Positions 51,823 to 61,203 of a stretch of DNA of 64,000 nucleotides are shown here, piece after piece. How positions within the stretch are numbered: the first letter of the stretch is position 1; each line of letters opens with the position of its first letter. Origin of the DNA: Bradyrhizobium sp. LLZ17 (GTDB lineage Bacteria > Pseudomonadota > Alphaproteobacteria > Rhizobiales > Xanthobacteraceae); contig NZ_CP165734.1 in NCBI RefSeq assembly GCF_041200145.1, forward strand, positions 7,483,001-7,547,000, written 5' to 3'. The notes beneath the pieces were generated by a model. It made no database searches and was not told the origin of the DNA. It saw nothing but the letters and a program-made list of their open reading frames with translations. The translations under genes were made by a program, and so were the position numbers.

Positions 51823-52830
51823 TTGAGCTGCTCCAGATAATGGTGGATCGCGATGAGTTCATCTGACTGCAACGGCATCTGCGGCATGAGATTGCCGGGC
51901 TTGATGTGTTGGGGGTCGGCGAGCCACGCGCCCAGGGTCGCTGAATTGAGCGGCAACGTACCCGCGGCGATTGTGGTGCGGCTGCCGATATGCGTCAGGT
52001 CTGGACCGAGCTGGCCGCCGGCAAGGGTGCCGCGGATGGCGTGACAGAGCGCGCAGCCGCGAGCGCGAAACAGCTGTTCGCCCTGTTTTGCCAGCGGGTC
52101 GCTCGGGCTGACTGCGCTCTGGTTCTCGTGATCGCGCCAGCGCTTGAACTCGTCTTGCGGCAGCGCGATCACCGCGAACGCCATGTGCGCGTGCTGCAGT
52201 CCGCAAAACTCGGCGCATTGGCCGCGATAGACGCCAGGCGTCTTCGCCGTAAACTGGATCTCGTTCTGCTGGCCTGTGATCAGGTCCATTTTTCCCGTGA
52301 GACTTGGGATCCAGAAACTGTGGATGACGTCGGCCGATTCCAGCTGCACTTTCACGGGCTGCTCGACCGGGATCCGAATCTCGTTGGCCGTGATGAAACT
52401 CAAATGCGGGCTATCCGCCTCATAGCTGACTTCCCCACCACCATTGATGCCCGGTGATCTTCAGGGTGAGTGCGTTGGGGTCCTTCGCGAACACGCTGCG
52501 TTGTCCGGCGTAGCTGACCAGGGACAGCGCAAGCACGATGATGATCGTTGCGATGCCGAGTCCAAGGACAATTTGGCCGGCGCGTTTTTCAAACGGCGGA
52601 TCGAGTGCAAGTGGGTCTCGGGACAGTGTGCGCTGGCGCCACAGCCCCGCGGCGAGAACCGCCACAACGGCAATCCAGACGACCGCTGCGACGGCCAGGA
52701 AGCCGACAAACGTACGGAAAATGTCTCCGGATTGCAGCGCGTGAGGGTCCAACGCAGATTGCCGCCCGGCACAGGCGCAGAGGGGCCAAACCGCAAAAAA
52801 TACAAGACCCGATCTCATCCAAGCTGGCAT
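51819..52830 (-). pseudogene. ctaC: Cytochrome c oxidase subunit II with fused cytochrome c domain, caa3 type (single frameshift)
   Basis: N-terminal frame: lipobox-like LCAC, two membrane helices, then KITGHQWWW. Second frame: SFITANEIRIPVEQPV, the CuA site CAEFCGLQHAHM, and a C-terminal cytochrome c domain with CALCH and an axial Met in LMPQMPL. The break is one extra base in the CCCC run 52433-52436; removing it gives WWWEVSYEADSPHLSFI and about 337 residues. The fused haem makes this a caa3-type oxidase. First gene of the operon, 28 bases after a stress-type promoter. Confidence 0.88.
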
Positions 52831-52858
52831 GGGTGGTACAGACGCTCCGCCTCCTCGG

Positions 52859-52883
52859 AACCTGCAGCAGGTACAAAGGTTCC
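52859..52883 (-). promoter_or_regulatory. EcfG-type promoter for the caa3 oxidase operon
   Basis: Minus strand GGAAC, 16 bases, GGTT. One mismatch from CGTT. Confidence 0.55.
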
Positions 52884-52916
52884 TATCTACGACCGCGTGG
52901 CGTGGTTGCCGCGAAG

Positions 52917-53042
52917 CTAGAGCGGCGGCCATCCCTTGACCGCGATGATGATCGCCGCATCGCCGGCTGCGAAGAGCAGGAGGACGAGGCCGGTAGCGAT
53001 CAGCGCCCCTGGCTGAGCGAGTGCACGCAGATCTTCGAACAT
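52917..53042 (-). CDS. Small single-helix membrane protein
   Basis: A 41-residue frame: polar FEDLRALAQPGA followed by one hydrophobic helix (LIATGLVLLLFAAGDAAIII) and a short end. It has its own EcfG-like promoter 32 bases upstream, which supports reality. Located between ppa and the oxidase operon; function unknown. Confidence 0.5.
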   Translation of the reverse strand: MFEDLRALAQPGALIATGLVLLLFAAGDAAIIIAVKGWPPL

Positions 53043-53073
53043 GACGTCGTGGTTTCCATAAGCCGCCCTGAAG

Positions 53074-53098
53074 AATGGCTTTAGGAAAGAGTGGTTCC
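53074..53098 (-). promoter_or_regulatory. EcfG-like promoter for the small membrane protein
   Basis: Minus strand GGAAC, 16 bases, CATT. One mismatch from CGTT. Confidence 0.4.
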
Positions 53099-53157
53099 AA
53101 TTGCTTGAGGCAGAAGCGGGGTTTTCAATCTGCCGATGCGGCGTCATTCCCTAAGGC

Positions 53158-53673
53158 TTACCGGGACAGCCGGCGAATGGTTTTGATCGCACGGTTTGGA
53201 CCGTGCCAGCCCAGGAAGCTGAGCTCCTTGTTCTCCAATACATTGGTTGCGCGAAAGAACTGCTCAAGCTCTTCGCGGCCATGCGATGGCAGATCCCGAA
53301 CATCCCGGAGATCGGCTTCGAGGGATGAACGGTCGGGCACCGCGAAGACGCGGTCATTCCTTTCCACGCGGCCTTGGCTCTTCTGCTCGACCTCGAGTAT
53401 TCCGATCGGCCTGCATTTGAGAACCACGCCGGGATACGTCCTGGCGTCGTGAATAATCAGGACGTCGAGAGGATCCCCATCTTCCGCCTTGGTGGATGGA
53501 ATGAAGCCCCAATCATAGGGGTAGGTGAGCCCCGCCATGAGCGGCTTCGCCAATGTAAACGCACCGAGCTTGGGATCGAAATCAAGCTTGCACGAGCTTC
53601 CACGCGGCGTCTCGACCACCGCGTGGAGATATTTCTTGTCAGCCCAGCTGGGCAAGCTCAAGAGATCCGTCAT
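53158..53673 (-). CDS. ppa: Inorganic pyrophosphatase (family I)
   Basis: A 171-residue soluble pyrophosphatase. The active-site block EDGDPLDVLI contains the family I metal-binding aspartates, and YPYDWGFIPST is the adjacent conserved strand. The ending is shorter than in the housekeeping enzyme and the sequence is divergent (VETPRGSSCKLDFD at the N-terminus), so this may be a stress-associated second copy. It stands apart from the flanking operons. Confidence 0.92.
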   Translation of the reverse strand: MTDLLSLPSWADKKYLHAVVETPRGSSCKLDFDPKLGAFTLAKPLMAGLTYPYDWGFIPSTKAEDGDPLDVLIIHDARTYPGVVLKCRPIGILEVEQKSQGRVERNDRVFAVPDRSSLEADLRDVRDLPSHGREELEQFFRATNVLENKELSFLGWHGPNRAIKTIRRLSR

Positions 53674-53757
53674 TGAATGGACCCCGCGAGGGACCGAAGT
53701 CGGCGCGAAAACTGCGCCGACCTCATCATTAGCTTTCGGTTTCGCCGTCGCTTCGTC

Positions 53758-55032
53758 CTAGGATTCGGCCTGTTCCAAAGTGGCGGGCATCTTGGCGACG
53801 GACATCAGCGATCGCGCAACCTGATTGAGCAGGACGTCGGCATTCTCTTCCTCGGCGAGCGACTTGGAAAGCAATGCCACAATCGCACTGTGTCGGAGTT
53901 GCTGTGCGAGGTTGCGGGCGGTGGTGTAGCCGGCCATCTCATAGTGCTCGATCCGCTGGGCGGCAGCGATCAGCGCGAGGTCGGCGGCCGCGTCTTCCTT
54001 TTTCTCGCTCTCCTCCATGACCTCCTTGCCTTCCTCGACGAGGCCCATCATGCCCTTGCAGGGTTTGGCGCGGGCGGTCTCGCCCAGAAGCGCGAAACAT
54101 TGATTGATACGCTCGATCTGCTCTTCCGTTTCGGCCAGATGCTGCTCGAAAATCTCCCGTAACTGGTCAAACCGAGCAGTTTGGGCCATCTTCGGCAGAG
54201 CCTTGGTCAGCTGCTTCTCCGCGTGCAGGATGTCCCTCAGCTCATGCAAGAGGAGCTCGGTCAAGCCTGCCTCGTCGACCGGTGGTGAGCTTTCCGTGAC
54301 GATCGGGGTCGCGGCGCCGGGCTCCGCACTCTGCAATGCGGGCGATTCGGTGAAGACCCATTCGCCACCTTCGTTCCACGGACCGCGCGTGTCGATCTCG
54401 CCATGGTCGCCCGTTCCGGTGGAGTCGTTGAAGAACTGATTGACCAGACCCGGTGTCGGTGCAATCCGGCCGACGCTGAATGCCGGCTTGGCCAGGCTCT
54501 CGAGCGCAGCCGCGAACGCCTTCATGTGCGTGATTTCACGCGTCATCAGAAACTGCAACGCATCCTTGGAACCGGCGTCATCGCAGAAATTGATCAGCCG
54601 TTCATAGACGATCTTGGCACGCGCTTCGGCCGCGATGTTGCTTCGCAGGTCGACGTCGAGTTCGCCGGTGATCTTCAGATAGTCGGCAGTCCAGGGATTT
54701 CCTTGCGAGTTGAACAGATTGACCCCGCCGCCGCCGGCGATTGCGATGAGCGGATCCGTCTCCGCGGCCTGGCGGTCGAACTTGGACGGCGCCAGATGCA
54801 TTCGCGCGAGACTGCCGACAACTTCCAAATGGCTCAATTCTTCCGTGCCGATGTCCATCAGCAGGTCCTTGCGATCGGGGTCTTCGCAATTGAGGCCTTG
54901 AATGGAATACTGCATTGCGGCGGCGAGTTCGCCGTTGGCGCCGCCGAACTGCTCGAGCAACATATTGCCAAAGCGCGGATCGGGTTCATCGACGCGAACG
55001 GTGAACATGAGCTTCTTGACGTGGTGATACAT
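53758..55032 (-). CDS. Manganese catalase fused to a ferritin-like DUF892 (YciF) domain
   Basis: A 424-residue two-domain protein. Residues 1 to about 235 are Mn-catalase with dinuclear ligands in GGANGELAAAM (Glu35), TEELSHLEVV (Glu and His), AAEARAKIVYERL (Glu) and TREITHMKAF (His). A linker follows; from about 255 to 415 there is a DUF892 four-helix domain (LTELLLHELRDILHAEKQL, AQRIEHYEMAGYTTARNLA). Mn-catalase removes hydrogen peroxide without haem. These two domains are usually separate neighbouring genes. An exact EcfG-type promoter precedes it. Confidence 0.9.
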   Translation of the reverse strand: MYHHVKKLMFTVRVDEPDPRFGNMLLEQFGGANGELAAAMQYSIQGLNCEDPDRKDLLMDIGTEELSHLEVVGSLARMHLAPSKFDRQAAETDPLIAIAGGGGVNLFNSQGNPWTADYLKITGELDVDLRSNIAAEARAKIVYERLINFCDDAGSKDALQFLMTREITHMKAFAAALESLAKPAFSVGRIAPTPGLVNQFFNDSTGTGDHGEIDTRGPWNEGGEWVFTESPALQSAEPGAATPIVTESSPPVDEAGLTELLLHELRDILHAEKQLTKALPKMAQTARFDQLREIFEQHLAETEEQIERINQCFALLGETARAKPCKGMMGLVEEGKEVMEESEKKEDAAADLALIAAAQRIEHYEMAGYTTARNLAQQLRHSAIVALLSKSLAEEENADVLLNQVARSLMSVAKMPATLEQAES

Positions 55033-55068
55033 GGGAATTTCCGGGGCACGAGGAGTGGACGGCGCGAC

Positions 55069-55093
55069 AACGGGGCCTCCAACCCTTCGTTCC
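55069..55093 (-). promoter_or_regulatory. EcfG-type promoter (exact consensus) for Mn-catalase
   Basis: Minus strand GGAAC, 16 bases, CGTT, ending 36 bases before the ATG. Confidence 0.65.
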
Positions 55094-55124
55094 TACAACG
55101 CGTCGTTGTTGTGAGGCTCCGCTC

Positions 55125-56747
55125 CTATTGGGCGGTTGCGGCGCCCGCTGGACCCCCTGGCCTCTCAAGTTCGATGATGACACCTTCATTGGCCCGGAGC
55201 AGGACCGACGCCGGTTCGACAGTTGGTGGGGACCGGTCCGGGTGCGTCGACAGCAGCACATTCCCGCGACAGTCCCCTTCAAACCTGCGAGGCTCGGCCG
55301 CGATGTTGAGGACAATAAGCAGCTCGCTTTGGTCCAGAGAACGCTTGAACGCTAGAATGTTGTGGCGGGCGCGGACGGGGTGATACTCGCCGCGCTGCAG
55401 GGCCCGGTGTTTTCGCCGCACCGCGATGAGGCTCCGGAACAGATGCAGGATAGAGCGTTCGTCGCGTCGTTGCTGCTCGATATTGCGGGCACCGTCTTTC
55501 TCCAATGGTAGCCAGGGCGTGCCGGTCGTGAAGCCGCCCGCTGGGCTATCGTCCCACCGCATCGGGGCTCGCTCGGGATCGCGGCAGAGACCGTAGCCTT
55601 TGACGAGCTTCTCGAAAGGATCATCAATCCGATCATCGGGGATGTGAACGCGTTCGCGGCCGATCTCGTCGCCCATGAAAAAGAAAGGCGTACCTTTCAG
55701 CGTCATCAGCAGCATCGCCAGCGTGCGCATCGCCGCTTGTCCGATCGAGCTTGCGATGCGTTGCTTATCGTGACCACCGATGACCCAGACCGGCCAGCCG
55801 CCCTTGGGCAGAGCATTCATGTAAGCGTCGATCGCCGCCTGCAGCGCGAGCACGTCCCAATCGCAGTCGAGCAGCGCGAAGTTGAGCGGGAGATGAAGAC
55901 GTGGCCGCTCGGTTCCGTAGAAATGACCGATGCGGTCCGTCTTGCCCTGAACTTCCCCGCAGAGCAGCCTGCTGTCGTAGCGATCGATCGTCTCGCGAAT
56001 GAACTCGATGCATTGCATCGTTTCCGGCCGATCGTCGGTGAAGACCGGCGTGAATCGCTGCGGCGGCGGCTTGTCTTCGGCCTGTGGGGCGGGCGGATTG
56101 TCGCGAAGGAGGTGATCCTTGATCAAGACGGCGCTGGCGTCGACGCGGAAACCATCGATGCCGCGATCCAGCCAGAACCGCATGACGTCTGCAATGGCCG
56201 CCCGGAGGTCGGGATTTCGCCAGTTCAGGTCGGGTTGCTCGACCAGGAATGAATGGTAATAGTATTGGCCTCGGGCGTCACACCATTGCCACGCGCTGCC
56301 ACCGAAGCGGCTGAGCCAGTTGTTGGGCGGACCGCCTGTCTCGGCCGGTTCGGTCCAGATGTACCAATCGGCCTTTGGATTGTCGCGGGAGGCACGGCTC
56401 TCAACGAACCACTCGTGATCACAGGACGTGTGGTTGGGCACGAGATCGAGAATGAGCTTGATGTTCAATTCGTGCAACCTGGCGATCAGCCGATCCATGT
56501 CGTCAAGGCTGCCGAACGTGCGGTCGACCGAGCGGAAGTCGGAAATGTCGTAGCCGAAGTCGCGGAATGGGCTGTTGTAGATCGGCGTAAGCCAGAGGGC
56601 ATCGACGCCGAGCCAGGCGAGGTACTCAATGCGAGAGAAAAGGCCGGGCAGATCTCCCCTGCCGTCTCCATTGGAGTCTTGAAAGGAAATGGGCGCCAGT
56701 TCATAAATGACCGCGGACTTCCACCACTCGTCTGTGACTTCGTTCAT
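55125..56747 (-). CDS. GH13 alpha-glucosidase-type enzyme
   Basis: A 540-residue alpha-amylase-family hydrolase of the oligo-alpha-glucosidase branch (IYELAPISFQDSNGDGRGDL, DLVPNHTS, nucleophile in GFRVDAS, acid/base in LLCGEV, and a third Asp in IGGHDKQR, where Gly replaces the usual Asn of NHD). It may hydrolyse or transfer alpha-glucosides such as trehalose or maltose-like compatible solutes. Located between the catalase and the glycan cluster, separated by 46 bases from the latter. Confidence 0.88.
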   Translation of the reverse strand: MNEVTDEWWKSAVIYELAPISFQDSNGDGRGDLPGLFSRIEYLAWLGVDALWLTPIYNSPFRDFGYDISDFRSVDRTFGSLDDMDRLIARLHELNIKLILDLVPNHTSCDHEWFVESRASRDNPKADWYIWTEPAETGGPPNNWLSRFGGSAWQWCDARGQYYYHSFLVEQPDLNWRNPDLRAAIADVMRFWLDRGIDGFRVDASAVLIKDHLLRDNPPAPQAEDKPPPQRFTPVFTDDRPETMQCIEFIRETIDRYDSRLLCGEVQGKTDRIGHFYGTERPRLHLPLNFALLDCDWDVLALQAAIDAYMNALPKGGWPVWVIGGHDKQRIASSIGQAAMRTLAMLLMTLKGTPFFFMGDEIGRERVHIPDDRIDDPFEKLVKGYGLCRDPERAPMRWDDSPAGGFTTGTPWLPLEKDGARNIEQQRRDERSILHLFRSLIAVRRKHRALQRGEYHPVRARHNILAFKRSLDQSELLIVLNIAAEPRRFEGDCRGNVLLSTHPDRSPPTVEPASVLLRANEGVIIELERPGGPAGAATAQ

Positions 56748-56793
56748 GAAGAAGCTTTGTCGCGTGATCTGGTCCTATACGTGTCTCGTCTCA

Positions 56794-57858
56794 TTAGCGC
56801 TGATCTGCGATCGTCAGTCTGCCGCGTGCCATCCGCCCGGTCTTTCGGGTTGCGATTGCCGGCACTAGTGCCGGCGCGTCGGTTGCGATGCGAAGGGCAA
56901 AATAGGCGATCGTCGCCTGAAGGCCCTCTTTCAGCGGCACGCGCGGACGCCAGCCCAATGCCCGTTCGGCCGTTTTAATGACAGGCTTGCGCCGCTTGGG
57001 ATCATCCTTGGGCAGCGCCTCGGAAGCGGAGCGGGGGTCAGAATGGGTGTATGACAGAACCTCGCGGGCAATTGCCTCGATCGTGACCTCGTGCGGGTTT
57101 CCGAGATTGCACGGACCGGTGACGGAGGCGTGGCTCTCCATCAACAGCTGTAGTCCGCGCACGAGGTCTTCGATAAAGCAAAAACTCCTGGTCTGAGTTC
57201 CGCGTCCATAGATCGTGATGGGGTCTCCTCGCAGCGCCTGCACGATGAAGTTCGAGACCACCCGGCCGTCGTTTTCGAGCATGCGCGGTCCATAGGTATT
57301 GAAGATGCGGGCGATCTTGATCTCGACGCCGTACATCCGGTGGTAGTCGAACATCAAGGTCTCTGCGGCCCGTTTGCCCTCGTCATAGCAAGCGCGCGGG
57401 CCGATCGGATTGACGTTGCCGAGATAGGACTCGGGCTGGGGATGAATTTCGGGATCGCCATAGACCTCGCTGGTCGATGCCTGGAGCACGCGAGCCCCCT
57501 TCTTGAGCGCGAGTTCCAGAATGTTGAGAGTCCCCATCACGCACGTCTTCATCGTGCCGATCGGATCCTTCTGATAATGCCGCGGTGACGCCGGGCAGGC
57601 CAGGCTGTAGATCCGGCTGACGTCTTCGTCGACGTCAAGCGGGTCGCGCACGTCATGTTCGATGAAGCGAAAATTCGGATGGTTGAGCAGAGGCCTGATG
57701 TTGTCAGTCGTGCCGGTAAACAGGTTGTCGACACAGATCACCGTGTTGCCATGCTGCAGCAAGGCGTCGCAGAGATGCGATCCGATAAAGCCGGCCCCTC
57801 CGGCAATCAAGACCGCGGAGGAGCTACGGGGCGCATTGATGCGGGTCTGGAACGTCAT
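56794..57858 (-). CDS. UDP-glucuronate decarboxylase (UDP-xylose synthase)-type SDR
   Basis: A 354-residue extended SDR. NAD site [38 protein letters not shown] and the active site STSEVYGDP with YDEGKRAAE are diagnostic of the UXS branch, which makes UDP-xylose from UDP-glucuronate. It has a C-terminal basic extension beyond the usual end. Last gene in the glycan operon, 12 bases after the preceding glycosyltransferase; it could supply a pentose for those transferases. Confidence 0.9.
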   Translation of the reverse strand: MTFQTRINAPRSSSAVLIAGGAGFIGSHLCDALLQHGNTVICVDNLFTGTTDNIRPLLNHPNFRFIEHDVRDPLDVDEDVSRIYSLACPASPRHYQKDPIGTMKTCVMGTLNILELALKKGARVLQASTSEVYGDPEIHPQPESYLGNVNPIGPRACYDEGKRAAETLMFDYHRMYGVEIKIARIFNTYGPRMLENDGRVVSNFIVQALRGDPITIYGRGTQTRSFCFIEDLVRGLQLLMESHASVTGPCNLGNPHEVTIEAIAREVLSYTHSDPRSASEALPKDDPKRRKPVIKTAERALGWRPRVPLKEGLQATIAYFALRIATDAPALVPAIATRKTGRMARGRLTIADQR

Positions 57859-57870
57859 GGCACTCTCCTT

Positions 57871-58994
57871 TCAGAACTCGGCGACCTGCACCGGCCGGAT
57901 TTCGGACAATCTTCCTGCTTTGCGTCGACGCCGCGCGAGTGCTTCCAGATAATAGGCCTCCAGTTGCTCGGCTCTGTGATACGACGTGTGCTCGGCGAGG
58001 ACTCGCCGTCTCGCGTTCGCTGCGATGGTGCGACGGCGTTCCTCAGGCATGTCGCGCAGATCTCGACGACGTCCCGCGGGCTCGAGACCAGCAGAATTTC
58101 CTGCGACGGCTTGAAGATGGTCTCGAGCCCCGGCCATTTGTCCGAGATGATCGGCGTGCCGCAGGCGGCCGCTTCAAACAGCCGAACGCTCGGAGAGAAG
58201 CCCAGAGCGCGCATGTCTGCGCGGGTCGCATTCAGGGCGAAGCGCTGCTCCGAGTAGAACATCGGATGCCGTTGTGGCGGGAGATGCTCGATCCGGAACA
58301 CGTTGTCCGGCCAGGTGATATCGTCGGGGTATTGTGCCCCCGCGACCACAAATTGCTCGGACGGAAGGGCGCGGGCAGGCGCGAGAAGCAATTCTTCAAG
58401 GACCGGTTGCCTGTCGTCACTGTAGGTCCCGAGATAGCCCAGAGACCATTTCGGCTCGGCCTGCTGGGGCGCGTATACCCGCGTATCGGCGCTGCAATAC
58501 AGCGCCCGTGCCAGAGGACTGCCGTAAGTCTCCTCAATCATCTGCGGAACTGGACCGCCGGAGAAGGAGAGATAGAGGTCGAAACGCGGGATCATCGCGG
58601 CAGAAAGATAGTCCAGATTTCCTTCGAGCCGGGACAACGTGACCGGCGTATCGATGTCGTAGAAGGCGGTAATGCCCTGGGCTTGGCTCGTGACCCATTC
58701 GGAAATCGCAATGCCGTCCGGGACGAAGGAGCCGATGATCACCAGATTGGCCCCACGGATGAGTTGGCCGAAGCGGCGTGGAATGTCACTCAGGGACTCG
58801 TAGAGGCTTGCGTTCCACGCGGAAGGGTTCACCAGATCGCGATGGTTTCGGTACCACGGCACGTCCCGCTCCAGAAAGGTGACGTGGTGGCCGCGTTGCG
58901 CCAGGGCCTCGATCAGGGCGCGATAGGTCGTGGCATGACCGTTGCCCCAGGACGACGTGACCGAAAGACCGATGACGACAATGTTGAGCTTCAT
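57871..58994 (-). pseudogene. CgeB-like glycosyltransferase 1 (single frameshift near the C-terminus)
   Basis: A GT-B-fold enzyme of about 374 residues (CgeB/Glyco_trans_1_2 type). N-terminal IVVIGLSVTSSWGNGHATTYR and LERDVPWYRNHRDL, C-terminal RLFEAAACGTPIISDKWPG. After SPRDVVEI the given frame loses similarity, while another frame carries RDMPEERRRTIAANARRRVL through RAEQLEAYYLEAL to a stop at 57871. One added base near 58059 restores it. Donor and acceptor unknown. Confidence 0.85.
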
Positions 58995-60079
58995 TCTGCT
59001 GCCTCAATTCGCGAACTGCTTCCGACAAATAGATCGCTGAACTGGCGCGCGCGGTGCCGATAGGTGTGATGGCCGAGGATGCGCAGCCGTGCGCGGCCGG
59101 CGATCGCCTGCGCGCGATCCGGGCTCAGAGAGCTGATGTGGTCCGCGACCTCCGCGCCCGTCGAGGCCACCAGGACCTCGCGGCCAGGTTCGAGAAAATG
59201 ATCGATGCCGTCCCATTGATCGGTGATCAGGCAGGCGCCGGCGCCGATGGCCTCGAAGACTCGCGTGGGTGGAGAGAACCCGTAGCGTGCCATGCTGTCG
59301 CGATTGACATTCAGTGTGGCGAGGCCTGAGCCGAAGAATGCGTTGTGGTCGCCGGTTCCGACATGTCCGACCTTGCGCAGATTGGCAGGCGTGTCCTTGG
59401 TTTCCCAACCGGAGCCGCCGAGCACAAAGGTCTTTGTCGGCAAGGAACGTGCAACATCGATGAAGAATGTCTCGACGCGCTGCTCGCGATCAGGCAGGCG
59501 GTTCGCCAGCAGGCCAAGATCGCAACAGAACCGCGGCTTCGGCGGCGCCGAATAATGCGTGGCGGGATCGAGCGCATTGTAGATCGGGACGCAGTCGCGG
59601 GCACCCACGGCGCGATAGGCGGATACGACGCCGTCGCCGCCGCCATAGGTCAGCACCATGTCGTAGGACGGGATGGCACGGCGGAGATGATGTTGCGGAT
59701 CGTTCGCCATCGCCTCGAGCGTGGCGGGCGCGTCGACATCCCAGTAGATCCGCAGCGCCTTCGACGGGATGTTGGCTGCGGCGATCTCCAATTCCTGGTC
59801 GAACACGCCGACGCCGCTGGCCTTGATCAGCATGTCGGCCGACTTCGCGGCCATCTCGATACTGCGTTGCCAGCCATCGGGTGTTGCCGGATAGAGGACG
59901 ACTTTCGCCCAATCGGGATCCGCGATATCGCGATGCGCCTGGCGCTCGAAAGCGTCCGGCTCGAAGAAGGTGATGTCGTGCCCGAGTGCCGCGATTTCCT
60001 TCAGCATGCCACGGTAATAGGTTGCGGCGCCGTTCCAGTACGAGGAAACCAGGCTGGATCCGAAGAAGCAGATCTTCAT
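58991..60079 (-). CDS. CgeB-like glycosyltransferase 2
   Basis: A 362-residue paralogue of the neighbours on both sides: FFGSSLVSSYWNGAATYYRG, FFEPDAFERQAHRDIADPDW, VFEAIGAGACLITDQWDGID and a C-terminal HTYRHRARQFSDLF. Intact. Coupled by ATGA to the genes before and after it. No signal peptide, so it acts in the cytosol or at the inner face of the membrane. Confidence 0.88.
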   Translation of the reverse strand: MKICFFGSSLVSSYWNGAATYYRGMLKEIAALGHDITFFEPDAFERQAHRDIADPDWAKVVLYPATPDGWQRSIEMAAKSADMLIKASGVGVFDQELEIAAANIPSKALRIYWDVDAPATLEAMANDPQHHLRRAIPSYDMVLTYGGGDGVVSAYRAVGARDCVPIYNALDPATHYSAPPKPRFCCDLGLLANRLPDREQRVETFFIDVARSLPTKTFVLGGSGWETKDTPANLRKVGHVGTGDHNAFFGSGLATLNVNRDSMARYGFSPPTRVFEAIGAGACLITDQWDGIDHFLEPGREVLVASTGAEVADHISSLSPDRAQAIAGRARLRILGHHTYRHRARQFSDLFVGSSSRIEAAE

Positions 60080-61203
60080 GCGACGGCTCCAACATATGGC
60101 CGCTGCTGCGGCTGGCCCGAGATCCGGATGCTGTCCACGATGCCGAGAAGCTGTTCCGCGCGATGGCGGCAGGTGTGACGTTCCCTGATCACGCGGAGGC
60201 CGGCTTCCACTGTGGCGGACGATAGCTCGCGGTCAGCCAGAAGCATGCGCAGGGTACGTTTCATCTGCGCTCCATTGGCAGCGCTGAAATAGCTGCCGTC
60301 GGGGAACAGGCCTTCCGAATCCGACCAAGGTGCGGATACCAACGGGATGCCGCAGGCCATCGCCTCGAACACGCGAATGGTCGGGATGCCTGGAAGCGAT
60401 CGGACATAGGGGCCGCGCGGCACATGCACCGTTGCGCGTGCGCTGGCGAAGGCTGCGGGAGCCCGGTGCGCGGGCAGCCAGCCTCGATAGCGGATGCCTG
60501 CGGCCCATATCGTCTCGAGCGCCGCATCCGAATAGCGGACGCCATAGGCGCTTGCGCGCAGCTTCAGTTCAGCCACCGGCTCAACCAGGAATTCGTTGAG
60601 TTCGGCGCTTCGTTCGCCGTCGCCCCAATTGCCGATCCAGATCAAATCATCGGTGCGCGCGATGTGCGGCAACGGACGGTACAGCGCGACGTCAGCCGCC
60701 TCGTGCCACGTGAAGGCCCTGTCGGCCCAGCCGAGCTTCAGATAGATTTGCCGGAGCACCTCACCGAAGGCGAGCACGCCGTCGAACCCATCGAGGTCGA
60801 ACTGCGCCAGTTCTTCCGGCGCACTGACGGCGCGGTGATGGGTGTCGTGAAACAGCAACGTAAAGGACGCGCCTTGCGCACGCCTGCGCCCGATCTGCGC
60901 GATCAGATCGGGCGAGTTCCACTCGTGAACGATCACGAGATCGGCGCCGTGCAGTGCCTCGGCGAGATCCAGGAAAGCGTCATAATGACGAACGTCGATG
61001 CCGGGGAACAGCGCCGGAATCTCGTCCATCGCATGCGTGCCGCCCTCTCGCATGGCATTCAACCGGCTCCAGCCGTCAACGGGTTCGTAGACGACGACCT
61101 CGTGACCGAGCGCATGAAGCTCGCGCGCGAAGCCGCGCACGAAATGCGCGTTGCCGTTGTTCCAGCAGGAGCTGAACGCGTGATAGAACAGGACGCACTT
61201 CAT
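60076..61203 (-). CDS. CgeB-like glycosyltransferase 3
   Basis: A 375-residue GT-B protein, same family: LFYHAFSSCWNNGNAHFVRG, VYEPVDGWSRLNA, RVFEAMACGIPLVSAPWSDSEGLFPDGSYF and the ending ERHTCRHRAEQLL. Intact and coupled at both ends by ATGA. It is the most divergent of the three paralogues, so each may add a different residue. Confidence 0.88.
   Translation of the reverse strand: MKCVLFYHAFSSCWNNGNAHFVRGFARELHALGHEVVVYEPVDGWSRLNAMREGGTHAMDEIPALFPGIDVRHYDAFLDLAEALHGADLVIVHEWNSPDLIAQIGRRRAQGASFTLLFHDTHHRAVSAPEELAQFDLDGFDGVLAFGEVLRQIYLKLGWADRAFTWHEAADVALYRPLPHIARTDDLIWIGNWGDGERSAELNEFLVEPVAELKLRASAYGVRYSDAALETIWAAGIRYRGWLPAHRAPAAFASARATVHVPRGPYVRSLPGIPTIRVFEAMACGIPLVSAPWSDSEGLFPDGSYFSAANGAQMKRTLRMLLADRELSSATVEAGLRVIRERHTCRHRAEQLLGIVDSIRISGQPQQRPYVGAVA

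Noticed and set aside
52859-52883. ctaC upstream GGAACC...GGTTCC as a simple palindromic operator
   Set aside because: The inverted ends do give some symmetry, but spacing, position and recurrence of the GGAAC-N16-xxTT form at other genes fit a sigma-factor promoter better.
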